DNA of 64,000 nucleotides from Platycnemis pennipes (GCA_933228895.1 OW121846.1:148384746-148448745), one strand, 5' to 3'. Counted from the stretch's first letter, positions 1-11,062 are shown. Notes: a model not told the origin generated them from the sequence alone. Program-made: numbers and translations.

Positions 1-309
1 GTCCTTCGAAAGCCAGCTTTCTGTACCTACGATTATATCTGCATTAGTACTCTTTATGAGGTGGTGAAATTCTGCTACTTTATTTCTTATACTATGACAA
101 GTCACTATTATCACTGAAATTTTTTCTTCCAATCTGTATCTCTCTTTGTGCTCCTTTCCAACTAAAATTTTCTTCGATAATTTTTTGACGGACAAACTAT
201 TTGGTCTACCTATTACCTTTGATGAATTATCATGTTCGTTCTCTCCATGTGTTTTTCTCTGACCTTCTAAAACTACTCTGCATGTTCTGTCAAATTCTTG
301 CACGATTTT
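1..309 (-). CDS. CR1-type (family B) ORF2, start of APE endonuclease, partial
   Basis: Reading the minus strand, the frame is open from a TGA at 310-312 to the window edge. The product resembles the first ~100 residues of the B copy at 19563 (+): a basic leader, then ISVIIV, then a segment ending ADIIVGTESWLSKD. GTES-W is the usual early APE-endonuclease block of non-LTR ORF2 proteins (target-DNA nicking). No ATG is present in this frame, so the true start is unclear. ORF1 lies just upstream on the same strand, so the order is ORF1-ORF2 as in CR1 elements. The rest of ORF2 lies outside the window. Confidence 0.8.
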
Positions 310-349
310 TCACCCGCGGATTGACCTGCACTCTGGGCTACTACCTGAG

Positions 350-1373
350 CTAAACGCTACGTGTATGCTCCAGTATCCTACGCGCTACCTTAGACGATGC
401 CTCGTCCGTGTAGTGGACACCCGAGCGATTCAGGGGCACCCGACACGTTTCCAGCTCCGGCCCGAGGTCCAAAAACTCTGCTCCCTCGCTCCCACAGACT
501 TCACGGAGTCTCCGGTTTATGCCTAAAACTCGGCTCCAAACCATCGACCCCCGATTCCGTCCTAGGTACCAAGCTACATATAGTCAGCCTCATATCGATA
601 CCCAGACCTCCACGAACACGGTGGAACTCGGTGCATAGATCCCTTACGGAATCCATTACATCCTCGGACCCCTGTTTCGCGGCGTCGTTAGTGCCGACAT
701 GGGCGACTACGTGCAGCTTGGAGCAGTTAGTGGCACTGACCGTTGCTTTCAACGCCTTCGTCACCTGGGGCACCGTACCTCCTGGTTTACACCAGGAACG
801 TACCCGTTCTTCGTCACCAGTCCCTCGGGATTCACCACCTCCTTCCCGACGGGCCCTGGCACGCATCGAGTCCGCTACCCGGCGGACATTGGAGCTACCT
901 ATCACTAATACTCCCTCCCTTCCCTCCCGACTCCCAGTCGGCGAAGTCTCCCGAGGCGGAGCGTTCAATGCGCCGACCTCCGCCAGCCCATCGAACCTAT
1001 TACTAACGGGGAAAGGCTCAGCTTCTGCCTCTGCATTTCCCCGTTTGTGTAGTGTGACCCCAGGGCTCCTCCTACGGACCACTTCCCACTCTCCCCCGGA
1101 TTCGGAGGTAGGCTCCGCGAGAGGCTCGGGTGTGCGGGGAACGTCCTCAACCCTCCAACCCACGCCAGTGCAAGGGCTCGCCCCCGCACCAACGCGTGCG
1201 GAAGGCCTTGGCCGACCCCCTCTCCCCCTCGACCGTCCCAACGTAGTCACCAGCCGTTTCACGAGAGAGCGAAGACTATCGACCGTCTTCTCGAGCTCAT
1301 CGACTCGAGCCCGCAAGGGCTCGCTATCGGGTGAGTCACGGAAGAGGTTGACAATTGACCTAATGGGAGTCAT
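350..1373 (-). pseudogene. CR1-type ORF1 with SGNH/GDSL esterase domain (one frameshift)
   Basis: Two overlapping minus frames (1373-501 and 544-350) form one ORF1 broken by a frameshift near 501-544. The first frame (290 residues) has a predicted coiled coil at about residues 20-45, a Gly/Arg/Pro-rich linker, an NRFDGLA motif near 125, then an esterase core: GSSN at 159-162 (nucleophile block) and HVGTND at 225-230 (block III). The second frame carries NRSGVHYTDEA, matching the block V D/H region. SGNH-esterase ORF1 proteins are known in CR1 elements and probably act in RNP or membrane interaction during retrotransposition. The stop at 350 lies about 40 bp before the ORF2 frame. Confidence 0.82.
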
Positions 1374-2745
1374 CCTAATCTAACTCTAACTATCTCTCTC
1401 CCTTAGACTCGCAGCGGAGCTATCTGGTAAAAGAATCTACTATTTACTTCCCACTAATAAATAACTAACAAGGCTCTTGAAGAAACGAGCAAGCAAGCAA
1501 ATACAGACCACAGATTATCACCAGAAGACAATTAACCCAAAGGGGACAGGGACTAGGAGTAAACTACACAGGTAGAAAAACTACACGGGTGAGTGGTTGC
1601 AAGGGTAGCGCTCGGTAGGGAGTCGCGATGGGAGGTGGGTCACGGTTGACCTTGGTTAGGCTGAGGTTTGGGAAGGGAAGCACAAGGGGGGGGGGAGCTC
1701 TGGAATGTATACGAGAGGAATGTAGGCTGTAGGATGCGCAAAACCAGCGATTACGAAGAGATGAAGCAAAAAGTGTCAACAGTAAAGCTAAAGTAAATGT
1801 ATTAAATATCTACTACTAAAGGAAGCAACGAAAAAGACGAGCTAAATTGAGCACTAATCTAGGAAATATAAATATATCTAAAAAAAACTATTACCAACTA
1901 AGTTCACTAACAATAAGCGATAAAAAGATCAACTATATGAATCTACTAGGTTAAAATAAGTTACGCAAACTACAGAGTTACTATAAACTGTATATGAATA
2001 ATAAACACAAGTGCAAATTACACCTTACACGTTAGGATGGATTATACGGTTCTACACAGGACTATGAATAAATAACAATAAGATAATATTAAATTAGAAA
2101 TTCACTCGTAGGAGAACAAGTCTATATATATCACGGAGATTAAACAGCGGTACGGAAGCACGGATATTATGAAACAATAAGTAATGCAGTGTAGCTAGAA
2201 CGAATAAAGTTAAATTAAAGCCGAGTGAAGTCTAGAAATATATTGTTAACAATAGATTATAATGAACGGTTCTATAACTGAGAAATACTTAGAATAACAA
2301 AACTATGGTGATGATAAAATATAAATAAGAAACGTAAATACGCTAACTATGGAATAGCCACAACGATGTTAAACAATAGTGGAAGATTTGTATTTATCTC
2401 AGTATATAAAAGTAATAAAGATACTGGTTTAGTTCTACTTATCGCTATCGGCACACACTCTCGGCAGACGCTCGCGGGATGGCAGGGACTGCAGACACAG
2501 CAGGCACAGAAAACTCACACACTAACACACTCACTTACTAACTAAACACTCACTACTAAATACACCACTACACTATGAAATAGGGGATAGCCTAGGACGA
2601 CACAATTTTAGAGCTAAAACTACGGACCCAGCTAGGCAACGTTAAAGCTGCTACTGGCGACCAGGTAAAAAAGTGAAAGTCACAACTCAAGACGGGAGCT
2701 CTCACCACGCGACCGTCCTCTCCGAGTGCAGGTAGAAGAAATGAA
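1374..2745 (-). other. Candidate 5' UTR/promoter region of the B element
   Basis: No protein match was seen. The stretch lies immediately upstream of ORF1. It ends (minus-strand start) in a GC-richer segment near 2690-2745 before the composition changes, so the element may begin there. The interval holds AT-rich sequence and ACAC/ACTCACT runs at about 2515-2570. The boundary is inferred, not shown; other copies in the window lack this region. Confidence 0.35.
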
Positions 2746-3259
2746 TCAAGAGAATATTGTTAGTACCGATAAAATCAATTCAATAATATAAATGAAATGC
2801 CATTACTTGTAAGATACTGAAAAGAACATAAATATCATTATCCCAAATGATTTTTCACCCACAGAGCATCCTTAGTTTTAGCTCACCGAGTCCTCTTCAG
2901 GCAGTTGACAAATTTCTGAAAGCACACACCATGTTTATATTTGGGAATGGTTAAGAAGGCGAAGAAACAGAGGAGATGGGTTGTTCGTACGTGTACCGAT
3001 ACGCTCCTTGAGAGAGAGAGATAAGGGTGAGAAGAGGTCTGTTTGCGCCAATGAAGGGAAAAACGCAAGAAGGAGAAAATGAAAGGAGGGTGGAGGGTCG
3101 GCAGAGAAAGTTAGGTCGGCGGTGTTCAAATGAGGGATTAGCAAGGGTGGGTAAGGGAGCGGTTAAGGAAAGGGTGGTTGGTAGCGGACTCCTGACAATG
3201 CGATCGCCTTTTCACTATCCTTTCTTTAACCCCTCACCCATCCCCACGAATTCGTCACT
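2746..3259. other. Unassigned DNA, no gene seen
   Basis: AT-rich at first, then purine-rich (GAGAGA run at 3011-3022, AAGGAGAAAATGAAAGG around 3070). The short ORFs here are low-complexity and match nothing I recognise. Confidence 0.5.
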
Positions 3260-3353
3260 ACAACACCTTTGACCAAACTTTCTTTGCCGATTGTTCGTTT
3301 CAAGAAAAATTCTTAGTCCTCGGACGAGTCGTAACCATCATCTCAGTTTGATT

Positions 3354-4345
3354 CTATTCTTCTTCTTTGTCTTCTATTAGTAATAGTTCTCGTAATTCCT
3401 TCGGAAGCTTCATATCAGTCTTCGAAGTCAATGATGTGGTGGAGGAAAGCAACGGATCGAACGTGATTAAGTCTTTTGAATAGGTCCTCAATGGTGGCCA
3501 TCCTGGAGTTTTTCCGCGTGAATCTCTCTCAAAATTTTATGGCGTCCTTATTGCGGGCCTCCATCGCCTCTTCGGATAGCTGGCCTAAGGGAAGAATTGC
3601 CCCTTTCGAAAAATCCGCGCCATGTATGAGTACTTTATGGACCGTGGTCGGCATATAGGACAATGAATAAATACAATTTTATAACTCGTCAATCTGCCTT
3701 TGCAAATAATTATTTTCTGTCTTGGCAATTTCCTTCGTCTCTTTAAGCCACTGAAGACAAGTGGGCCGGCAAAATCTGATGGACGACGGCCACGGATTTG
3801 CCCAGATAATCACAGCTAAAACAGGGAAAGTATTAATATTGCCAGTTTGTTCTATATGCGGATTAGCCAAAGATAAAATAGATACGCTTGAATCTCTTAC
3901 CTGAAGAATCATTTACCAAAGTAAGAGGCACTAGGGATCTCATGAATAAAAATTCATCTAACGAATCTGCTCGTTCCCACAGTTGTTTATATTGGGCGTG
4001 GCCCGAACTTCCATCAAATCCGTACTTGCATATTAAAGTGCAATTAACTTCATCGCTGGAGGTTTGCGCTGTAGATACGCACTACAGTACCCGTGAGACC
4101 GTATGATTGAACAAATATTGAAGATTCACTTCGCACATGTTTTCGGTTATACTTATTCCATCGGGGTAATCCGCATCGGGGATACAACTCGTGTCAGTGA
4201 CTAAGAACGGAGCTTCTAAGTGTATTATACTGACTATAAGTCAGCCCCCTAGTGATCAGTAAGGACAAAATCTCCTCAGGTGACATCTCCGTCACCACAT
4301 CAGGACTTTTCCTACATTTGAAAGCACTCTCCTAGCCCTACTAAG
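3354..4345 (-). pseudogene. Transib-like (RAG1-related) DDE transposase, decayed
   Basis: Minus-strand pieces match the Transib transposase family in order. An N-terminal part (about 4330-4080) has DVVTEMSPEEILSLLI. A block around 4050-3915 has KYGFDGSSGHAQYKQ, where DGSSGH holds the first catalytic Asp, equivalent to the RAG1 DG-G motif. Next come IIWANPWPSS--RFCRP (3812-3760) and the C-terminal block MPTTVHKVLIHGAD...GQLSEEAMEARNK (3655-3540), containing the catalytic Glu region. The end is LPKELRELL. Damage: in-frame stops (for example near 4200 and TGA near 3535), frameshifts, and a deletion joining the RFCRP block to the C-terminal block, so the middle with the second Asp is gone. It cannot encode an active enzyme. 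Confidence 0.85.
3816..3900 (-). other. Candidate spliceosomal intron in the Transib remnant
   Basis: Between the DGSSGH exon and the NPWPSS exon the minus strand reads CAG|GTAAGAG at 3900 and a pyrimidine-rich CCCTGTTTTAG ending at 3816. Removing these 85 nt keeps the frame (phase 1) and brings together two segments that are adjacent in Transib proteins. The intervening DNA has an in-frame stop. Confidence 0.55.
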
Positions 4346-5120
4346 AGTGGTTGTGATTGAAAATGATTCCGAAAATGATTCAAATAACAAATTTACCTCC
4401 GTTACGAGTGACTGAATGGAGTGCACTGAAGAACATATGGACACTACTAACTGATCCATTCTTTCGAACCAATATCCGCGAAAGATCTTCATTATATACT
4501 CTTTAGAAATCAGTGAGAGCATGAAAAGCTTAAAAAAGTTATATTCGAGGAGTTATTATCCTCACAACATGAACAATCCAACGGAGTCTCGGTATTTCCA
4601 GGTCCCGCTGCGCGGAGCCGGGCCGCGACGCGCGATCGAAAAATCGAGTTTATTCTCGGCGTCGCAAACTTTTTTCAAATATTTTTACGGAATAACCTAG
4701 AAATATCTTCAGTTTATACTCTGATGAAGTATCCCAGAGACCATTTTCCGAATAAGGATTATATTGTCTACTTTATATAAAATTTTGTCTAAAAAAAAGG
4801 GTCCGCCATTTTGTGACGTAATAGCACTCAAATATCGGCAAAAATGTCTCACACTTATGCTTAGTATAGGAAAAGTACCCTGTTCACAATTGGTAATGTT
4901 TTTTGTTTCATAAAAATCCTTTAATTACTCCTATATCCGCTCAAGTTTTAAGATTTTCAAAGAAAAATGAGAGCGGGCGCTTTTTTCGAAATTTGGTCGT
5001 GTTTGAGCCTCTGTATCTAAGTAACGAGTAATACCTATGAAAAATGACTTACCATTCCATAATCAGCAATCATTTGTGTGTGTATGTGCCAAATTTCAAG
5101 ACGTTATCTCATAAAAAGCA

Positions 5121-5164
5121 GTTTTGGACTTTTGTCCGGCAAAATGCGATTTGGCCCCACTGTG
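5121..5164 (-). repeat. Transib terminal inverted repeat, 23-RSS-like
   Basis: Read on the minus strand from 5164: heptamer CACAGTG, a 22-bp spacer, then ACAAAAGTC, which matches 7 of 9 positions of the RAG nonamer ACAAAAACC. The flanking 5 bp outside (5165-5169) are CGTTG, close to the GC-rich 5-bp targets of Transib. The end lies about 0.8 kb upstream of the transposase N-terminal block, in the right orientation for a 5' terminus. I could not find the opposite terminus near 3250. Confidence 0.6.
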
Positions 5165-5540
5165 CGTTGTTCCAAGGGCGGGGGAATGTTCAGTTGTGTT
5201 TTCAAATGGTATGTCAAGGTTGAGCCGCGCCACCACTTGGCGGTGCCACTGGACTTCGGTTTTCGTTTATCATTTGCTTGTGTGTCGTGTGAGTGGATGA
5301 TGAATGAGTGTGTACGTGAGTCTACCTGTGAACGCTGTGCACTGTGGATCGTGAAAGAACCAACGATGTGGAGTCCTGCTGCTTGCCGCATAGCCATCGG
5401 TCGTTGGGCCCGCGATCGGTGAGTGGCTAACGCCCGCGAGGCTTGTCGTGGCTCAACCTTTTGTCACTAGTAATTTCCTCTTAGCAAAAAATATACAGTC
5501 CACTTTAAGATAGACATTCACGTTCGGAAGTGATCAGCGG
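5165..5540. other. Unassigned DNA next to the Transib end
   Basis: No coding similarity was seen on either strand. An open plus frame at 5078-5422 crosses the transposon terminus and is unlikely to be a gene. Confidence 0.5.
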
Positions 5541-5584
5541 GTGACCTCAACAAATCTCCCCACGAATCCTCTCCATTTAATCTT
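5541..5584 (-). repeat. Inverted CR1 fragment at the 5' edge of a B copy
   Basis: Read on the minus strand, this stretch matches the ORF2 segment encoding TED-WREFIEVTR, which also occurs in the plus orientation about 200 bp downstream (near 5755-5790). The same coding piece therefore sits as an inverted pair at the 5' boundary. Confidence 0.6.
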
Positions 5585-5585
5585 T

Positions 5586-7061
5586 TAATTAGTAATCATA
5601 AAATAGTACATGCGAAATTTATTGTAGGTTTTGAAAGACATTTTAAACCAAGGTGGAGGAAATACTTATTTGGTAAGGCTAATAACGACAGTATGAAAGC
5701 GGAATTATAGCAATCGGTTAATTTAAATAGCGAACTAAGCGAAGGATTAGGTACAGAGGATTTGTGGAGAGAATTTCTTGAGGTCACCAGTAAAACAGTA
5801 AACAAATATATACCAAGGAAAATCATAAGTGATAATACAGTGCCCAAGGTGTTATAACGCGGAAGTTAGGAAACTACAAAAGCAACAAAGGGTATTTCAC
5901 GCTAGGATGAATAAAGCAGGACATGGTCTATCGAGAGAATAAAAAAGGTAGTTAGCTAAACACTATAAAAAATGGAGAACATTAGTATGAAAATCATGCC
6001 GGTAAGAGTTATCATATTTCAAGAGCTAGATATTAGGAGAATTTTAAGATATAAATGCCAAAGCGTTTTTCTCACATGTGGGCGAGATTCAGGGAAATAT
6101 GTACATAGTGCACACACATAAAAACGACAAAGTCGTTAGAGATTCACCAGCAGTTTAGAAAAAGGCAAATTCTTAAAAAACACTCATCTTCCAAAACGGA
6201 TTTAACTCCTCGTCCCACAACGCAGTGGAACCACCACCGAACACATTCAGCGAGAAAATGACCGAAATAAAAATTTCATGGCGCGGAATAGAGCAGCAGT
6301 TAAAAAACATGAGTAAAAACAAATCACCAGGTCCCGATCGAATTCCTTCCAGAGTTTATAAAACATTAGCTTCTGAAATAGCCCCCTATCTATAAATAAT
6401 ATTCAATAAAACAGTAAAGAACCACACAGTACCCAAGGATTGGAAAGTAGCTATCATTACACCTATTTTGAAAAGTGGTGAAAGGGGAGAACCTATTAAC
6501 TACAAACCCATTTTACACGTCAATCTCTAGCAAGGTATTTGAGCACATTGTTGTCAGTTCGATCATGGGGCATTTGGATAGTCAGGGATTGCTCATAAAC
6601 AGCCAACATGGGTTCCGGAAAGGTAGATCTTGCGAGACACAATTAGCTTTATTCTTATACAATATATTATAGTCTACGGCGAAAATAGTACTGCAGTTGA
6701 TGCGATATTTTTAGATTTTAAATTAAAAGGCATTCGATAAAGTTCCTCGTGATAAAATAATCTTGAAGAAAGAGAGTTTCGGCATAAATAAAGACGTTAT
6801 ATGTTGGGTAAAAGAATTCTTAAGTAGGTGAGAGCAGAAGGTTATCATAGATGGCATCATGTCGGACACAATCAAAGTCACGTAGGGCGTTCCCCAGGGT
6901 AGCGTAGTAAGTCCGCTTCTATTTCATAATGATCAATATAGTGCCAAAGACCCTATAGTAGCATGTTTTGCAAGCCTATAGTGCATGATGCTTGGTGATC
7001 ACAACCCCTGCCTCACACTCTCTTGGTGGCTTGCAGCGTATCGCTTAGATGTAGATGAGAT
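5586..7061 (+). mobile_element. CR1-like family B copy, internally deleted
   Basis: Starts inside the APE/linker (KFIVGFERHFKPRWRKYLFG) and runs through linker, RT fingers (KSPGPDRIPSRVYK near 6320; HTVPKDWK near 6425) and palm (DAIFLDFK near 6700; KVT-GVPQGSVVSPLLF near 6880). At about 6945 it jumps straight to the last ~115 bp of the B-type 3' UTR, so the RT catalytic FADD block and the C-terminus are missing. It ends with a mutated hairpin (CCCTGCCTCACACTCTC / GGTGGCTTGCAGCG) and GCTTAGATGTAGATG. Many stops and frameshifts. Confidence 0.8.
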
Positions 7062-7855
7062 GCATGTATTAACAACCAATCCCTTTATTACTAAGTGGTT
7101 ACCAACCATCTAACTGCATGTTTTTATTATTTAACATGTTCTCATGTAGTAGCCCAGTTTCTTAAACGAAATTAGCTTTAACCTAAACGTACCCCTCAAG
7201 GATATCATGTACTATCGGCATACTATAAATGAGACTTAATGAGGAACGTGTGATATACTAGCTAATGGAAATATCATTCTTGTTTTTTTATTATTCTTAC
7301 TATGACGACCTTTATGGTGTTTATAAGGTAAATTACCCTGGAAGTCATTACAAAAGAAAGATTATATTGTCCAGTTATAACGATCATGGAGTAACACAAA
7401 TTTTGTTGCTGCTAGTTTTCCGAGGGCACATTCAGGTAGACTGTCAGCAGCAGGGTCTCTCCTCGGGATATTCCTAATCTCGACCAACGCTCGGCTTCGA
7501 ATCTCGTTAGAGAACAGACCCTTACGGCAAGGGGCCACGCGGACGAAACTGACAGCGTACAATACGATTTAAAAAGTTAATAATTATTTAAATTGGCAAC
7601 AATTTACTATCTCCATCTTATCACACGTCCAAAGAGAGTTACGAGCGTCTTTTGACCGACGTAATACGATAAAAATTCTCTATTGAGCAATTTTTGTGCG
7701 CATGAAAGTAAAACGCATAGGTTAAAAAATATCACGTGTCTGGTGATATTTGCACGTCGAAAGTGAAAGAGGAGAACGCTGAAACAATAATGCACATTTA
7801 AATGTCACTATTATTGTAGTTCAAAATTTATTTCCTACATTCTTTATTTCTTTGA
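7062..7855. other. Mostly unassigned; short B-type 3' UTR piece at the start
   Basis: About 7066-7150 resembles the B-family 3' UTR segment seen near 59110 (ATGTATTAACAACCAATCCC). The rest shows no coding match. A short palindrome, AAATATCAC / GTGATATTT, lies near 7726-7751. Confidence 0.45.
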
Positions 7856-9041
7856 AATTAAAATCTTATGGGTTAGACAGTAAATTTATATCATGGATTA
7901 ATGATTTTCTGCATGATCGGTTTCAAAGGGTTGTTTTGGACGGTGTTTCCTCACCGGCAATTAAAGTCACTTCGGGTGTCCGGATAGTGTGATAGGTCCA
8001 CTCCTATTCCTTTTGTACATTAATGATATCCAAAAGGTAGTAAAAAGTAAGCTTCGTCTATTTGCCGATGACAGAGAAATTCTATGCTCAAACGATAAAG
8101 AATATTTAAATATTGACCTACAAGCAATTGAAACTTGGTGTGATACATGGCAGTTAGAATTAAACTTTAAGAAATGTCTTGTAATGAATTTTTGGAAAAA
8201 GAATAGCTCTCCTCCTACCACCTACAAAATAAGTAATAATGAATTAACAAACGTGGAATCCATTACATATCTTGGAATGAAACTGACAAATGATCTTTCC
8301 TGGGGTAAACACATTCGTGAAATGATGGGTCAAGCGAATCGCAAACTGGGTTTCAATAAGAGAGTATTGGGTAAATGTGACGATCATGTACGAGAAATCA
8401 GCTACTTTTCCCTTGTTAGACCTCATTTGGAATATGCTGCCAGTGTATGGGATCCCTACGAAATCGGTCTAATTAATGAACTTGAACGTGTGCAGCGAAG
8501 ATCGGCCAGATTTGTAAAGGGACGATACGATAATTATATTAGCGTAACCAGTCTATTAAATGAATTGAAATGGGAATCATTGTCAGATCGCAGGTTGAAA
8601 TATAGACTTAATCTCTTCCACAAATTCCAAGGCAATATTTTCAGTGATGATGTTAAAAATATTTTACGAACCCCAACTTACTATGGCAGACTGGACCATA
8701 ATCATAAAGTTAGAGAAATTGATTGCCGAACTGACCGATTCAAAATGTCCTTTTTCCCTCGCACAATAAGAGATACGAATAACGGTAAATATGTCCTATC
8801 GGAGAGTAGCAATGAATAGCATTGGTAGCTGCATGTTGGTATGAGTACTTAAAGCTAACCCTACCAACAGAATGTTTTTGCATGTTTGCTTAGCAATTTG
8901 TATCTTTTTTTTAAATAGTGTTGTTCTGACTACTATATTAATACTATTCCTTTGTAATGTATGATATGTAGTGCATGTTTGGTGAGAAATCGCCCCCTGC
9001 CACACACCCTCGTGGTGGCTTGCAGGGTATTATGTAGATGT
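7856..9041 (+). mobile_element. CR1-like family A copy, 5' truncated, with 3' end
   Basis: Begins in the RT palm (LKSYGLDSKFISWINDFLHDR), contains a 276-codon open stretch (7989-8819), then the A 3' UTR with GCATGATATGTAGTGCATG-like sequence, hairpin CCCTGC-CACACACCCTCGTGGTG-GCTT-GCAGGG and a TATGTAGATG tail at 9041. Highly similar copies lie at 21188, 28500 and 54236, suggesting fairly recent spread. Confidence 0.88.
7989..8819 (+). pseudogene. Family A reverse transcriptase, C-terminal half
   Basis: 276 residues. It starts at IGPLLFLLYINDIQK, followed by RLFADDREILC: the catalytic FADD is present, but four residues (AVVY in the other A copies) are missing directly after it. Then come LGMKLTNDLSWGKHIRE, RPHLEYAASVWDP, ERVQRRSARFVKGRYDN and the terminal DRFKMSFFPRTIRD. 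The upstream palm is broken by a small deletion in the GVPQ-SV motif near 7979. An RT with a damaged palm would not be functional. Family ORF2 proteins are usually 900-1000 residues, so this is a 3' fragment. Confidence 0.85.
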
Positions 9042-9589
9042 ATTCTTTGCCTTTCCATCTTTGGATTGCCCTTCCGAAAGTCTCTTCGCAGTTTCCTTGT
9101 CTCATCTTGCAGAATCACGGTTGCGTCCGGAATTACTTAGAATTACTCGAACCTTCCGTCAACACCGGTTCGATTTTGTACATGAGACTAGTAAATAATT
9201 GTAGTTAAGTGGGTTAATTATTCCCCAAATTCAAATAACTGAGAGTTAAATGATAAAAATAGGTTCGATACTCTCGTCTGATGCAATTTTTATGCAAATT
9301 ATTTATTTAAGATTTCCTTCTGAGTCTATCAGTATAAATCTCCTGTCCACCTAGCGAGGGTGTGTGGCAGAGGGCGTGGTGACCAAACAGGCACTACGCA
9401 CAAGCACTAAAGTTTATTTATACTACCTACCAAAGGTGAGATTTCTATAAACATGCGGATCACACTAAAATTTCAAATTTTCATCAAACATGCAATCAGA
9501 GAGATGCAACAAACCAGCACTACCCTTATTAATATTTCATGTCATTTATATTTCACTATACTAACTAATTTAAGTATTAAGAACCCATT
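9042..9589. other. Unassigned DNA with one degenerate minus-strand CR1 hairpin
   Basis: At 9352-9402 the minus strand reads GGTCACCACGCCCTCTGCC then ACACACCCTCGC, an isolated and damaged CR1 tail lacking the GCAGGG arm and TGTAGATG repeats. Nothing else is recognised. Confidence 0.5.
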
Positions 9590-9765
9590 CGTTTAAGCTA
9601 CGCTTGATCAGATTAAGTGGATTAGAGAGATTTAGAGAGATTAGATTTTCGTACCGATAGATTTAAAATGTCATTTTTCCCGCGTACCGTAGGAGAACAC
9701 AATAGGAAGCCTAGCAAAGGGATAGGCAGGTGAAATGTAGTCAAAGCAGTCTGTGGTGTAGTTAT
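9590..9765 (+). mobile_element. B-like CR1 C-terminal scrap
   Basis: Encodes, with frameshifts, the terminal motif region (CGTACCGATAGATTTAAAATG, DRFKM) and the segment after FPRTIR, then stops abruptly at 9765 where an A copy begins. Confidence 0.6.
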
Positions 9766-10318
9766 GAACGTGTGCAGCGTAGATCGGCTAGATTTGTAAA
9801 GGGACGGTACGATAACCTTATGAGCGTAACAAATCTATTAAATGAATTAAATTGGGAATCATCGTCAGATCGCAGAATGAAATTTAGACGTAATCTCTTA
9901 AACAAATTCCAAGACCATTTTTTCAGTGATGATGTTAAAAATATTTTGCGAACCCCGACTTATTATGGTACTGGACCATAATCAGAAAATTAGAGAAATT
10001 GTTTCACAAAGTGACAGATTCAAAATGTCCTTTTTCCCTCGTACAATTAGGGATATAAATAACGGTAAAAATATCGAATAATAGTGTAGCAATGGAATAC
10101 GTTGGTAGCTGAATGTTGGTATAAGGACTTGAAGCTAACCCAACGAATACCATGTTTTTGCATGTTTGCTTTGCTATTATTTTTAAATAGTCAGGTTTAG
10201 AACCGTATATAAATACTTTTCTTTTTTATTCATGATATGTAGTGCATGTTTGACGAGAATTCACCCCCAGTCACACATTTTATAGTGGCTTGCAGGGTAT
10301 TATGTAGATGTAAATGCA
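9766..10318 (+). mobile_element. CR1-like family A copy, short
   Basis: 5' truncated at ERVQRRSARFVKGRYDN. The frame continues to TPTYYGTGP, where a frameshift ends it (9981). DRFKMSFFPRTIRD follows in another frame, then the A 3' UTR, hairpin (CCCAGTC...GCAGGG, partly decayed) and a TATGTAGATG tail at 10300-10312. Confidence 0.82.
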
Positions 10319-11062
10319 TGTAATAACAACCAATAATCCCTTTCTTACCTATATGTAGATACTAACCTTCGTGGGGAAGACACATCCGGGAAATCTGCGG
10401 CCGAGCGAAGAGAAAGCTAGGATTTATAAAAAGAGTACTTGGGAAATGTGATGAGAAGACTAAAGAGCGATGTTACTCGTCACTAGTTAGGCCCCACCTT
10501 GAGTATGCAGCCAGTGTCTGGGATCCTAATGAAATAGGTTTGTTTAGGAAGTAGACAGTGTGCAGCGTAGAGCAGCTAGGTTCGTTAAAAGGTGTTAAGA
10601 TAGGTGAGTAGCGTTTCAAAATTAATAAAAGAATTAGGGTGGGAATCATTATCAGAGCGTAGGTTTAAGTACAGATTAAATCTATTAGAGAAATTTTAAT
10701 CAGATAGCTATACTGAAGATGTTAGGCCCATATTATAAACACCAGCGTATCAGGCTAGATTCGACCAGATAAATAAGGTTAGAGAGATAGATTGTCGTAC
10801 TGATAGATTCAAAATGGCATTTTTCCCCCGTACTATAAGAGAACAGAATAGGCAGCATAGCAAAGGGATATGTAGGGGAAATACTGTAGAGTATTTGTAG
10901 TGCATGATGCATGTATTAGTCGTGTCGCATACTAACAATCTAGTTGCGTGAGTCCCTATATAGTTGCTTGTTTGAATGTTAGCAGTGCATGATGCTTGGT
11001 GATCATCACTCCCAGCCACACACCCTCGCAGTGGCTTGCATGGTGTCGTGTAGAAGAAGTAG
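10319..11062 (+). mobile_element. CR1-like family B copy, short
   Basis: Opens with a few B 3'-UTR-like bases, then coding for LGFIKRVLGKCDEKTKERCY, RPHLEYAASVWDPNEIGL, then YQARFDQINKVREIDCRTDRFKMAFFPRTIREQNRQ with stops. The B 3' UTR, hairpin (CCCAGC..GCATGG) and a decayed GTGTAGAAGAAGTAGAAG tail follow. Confidence 0.8.

Noticed and set aside
397..1383. 328-codon plus frame
   Set aside because: Antisense shadow of the CR1 ORF1 on the minus strand, which has the esterase motifs.
3240..3275. CACTACAACACC near 3254 as the opposite Transib terminus
   Set aside because: Starts with CAC but otherwise does not match the terminus at 5164.
5078..5422. 114-codon plus frame as a gene
   Set aside because: Crosses the Transib terminus and has no recognisable domain.
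7726..7751. AAATATCAC/GTGATATTT as a regulatory hairpin
   Set aside because: Short and isolated in AT-rich DNA; expected by chance.
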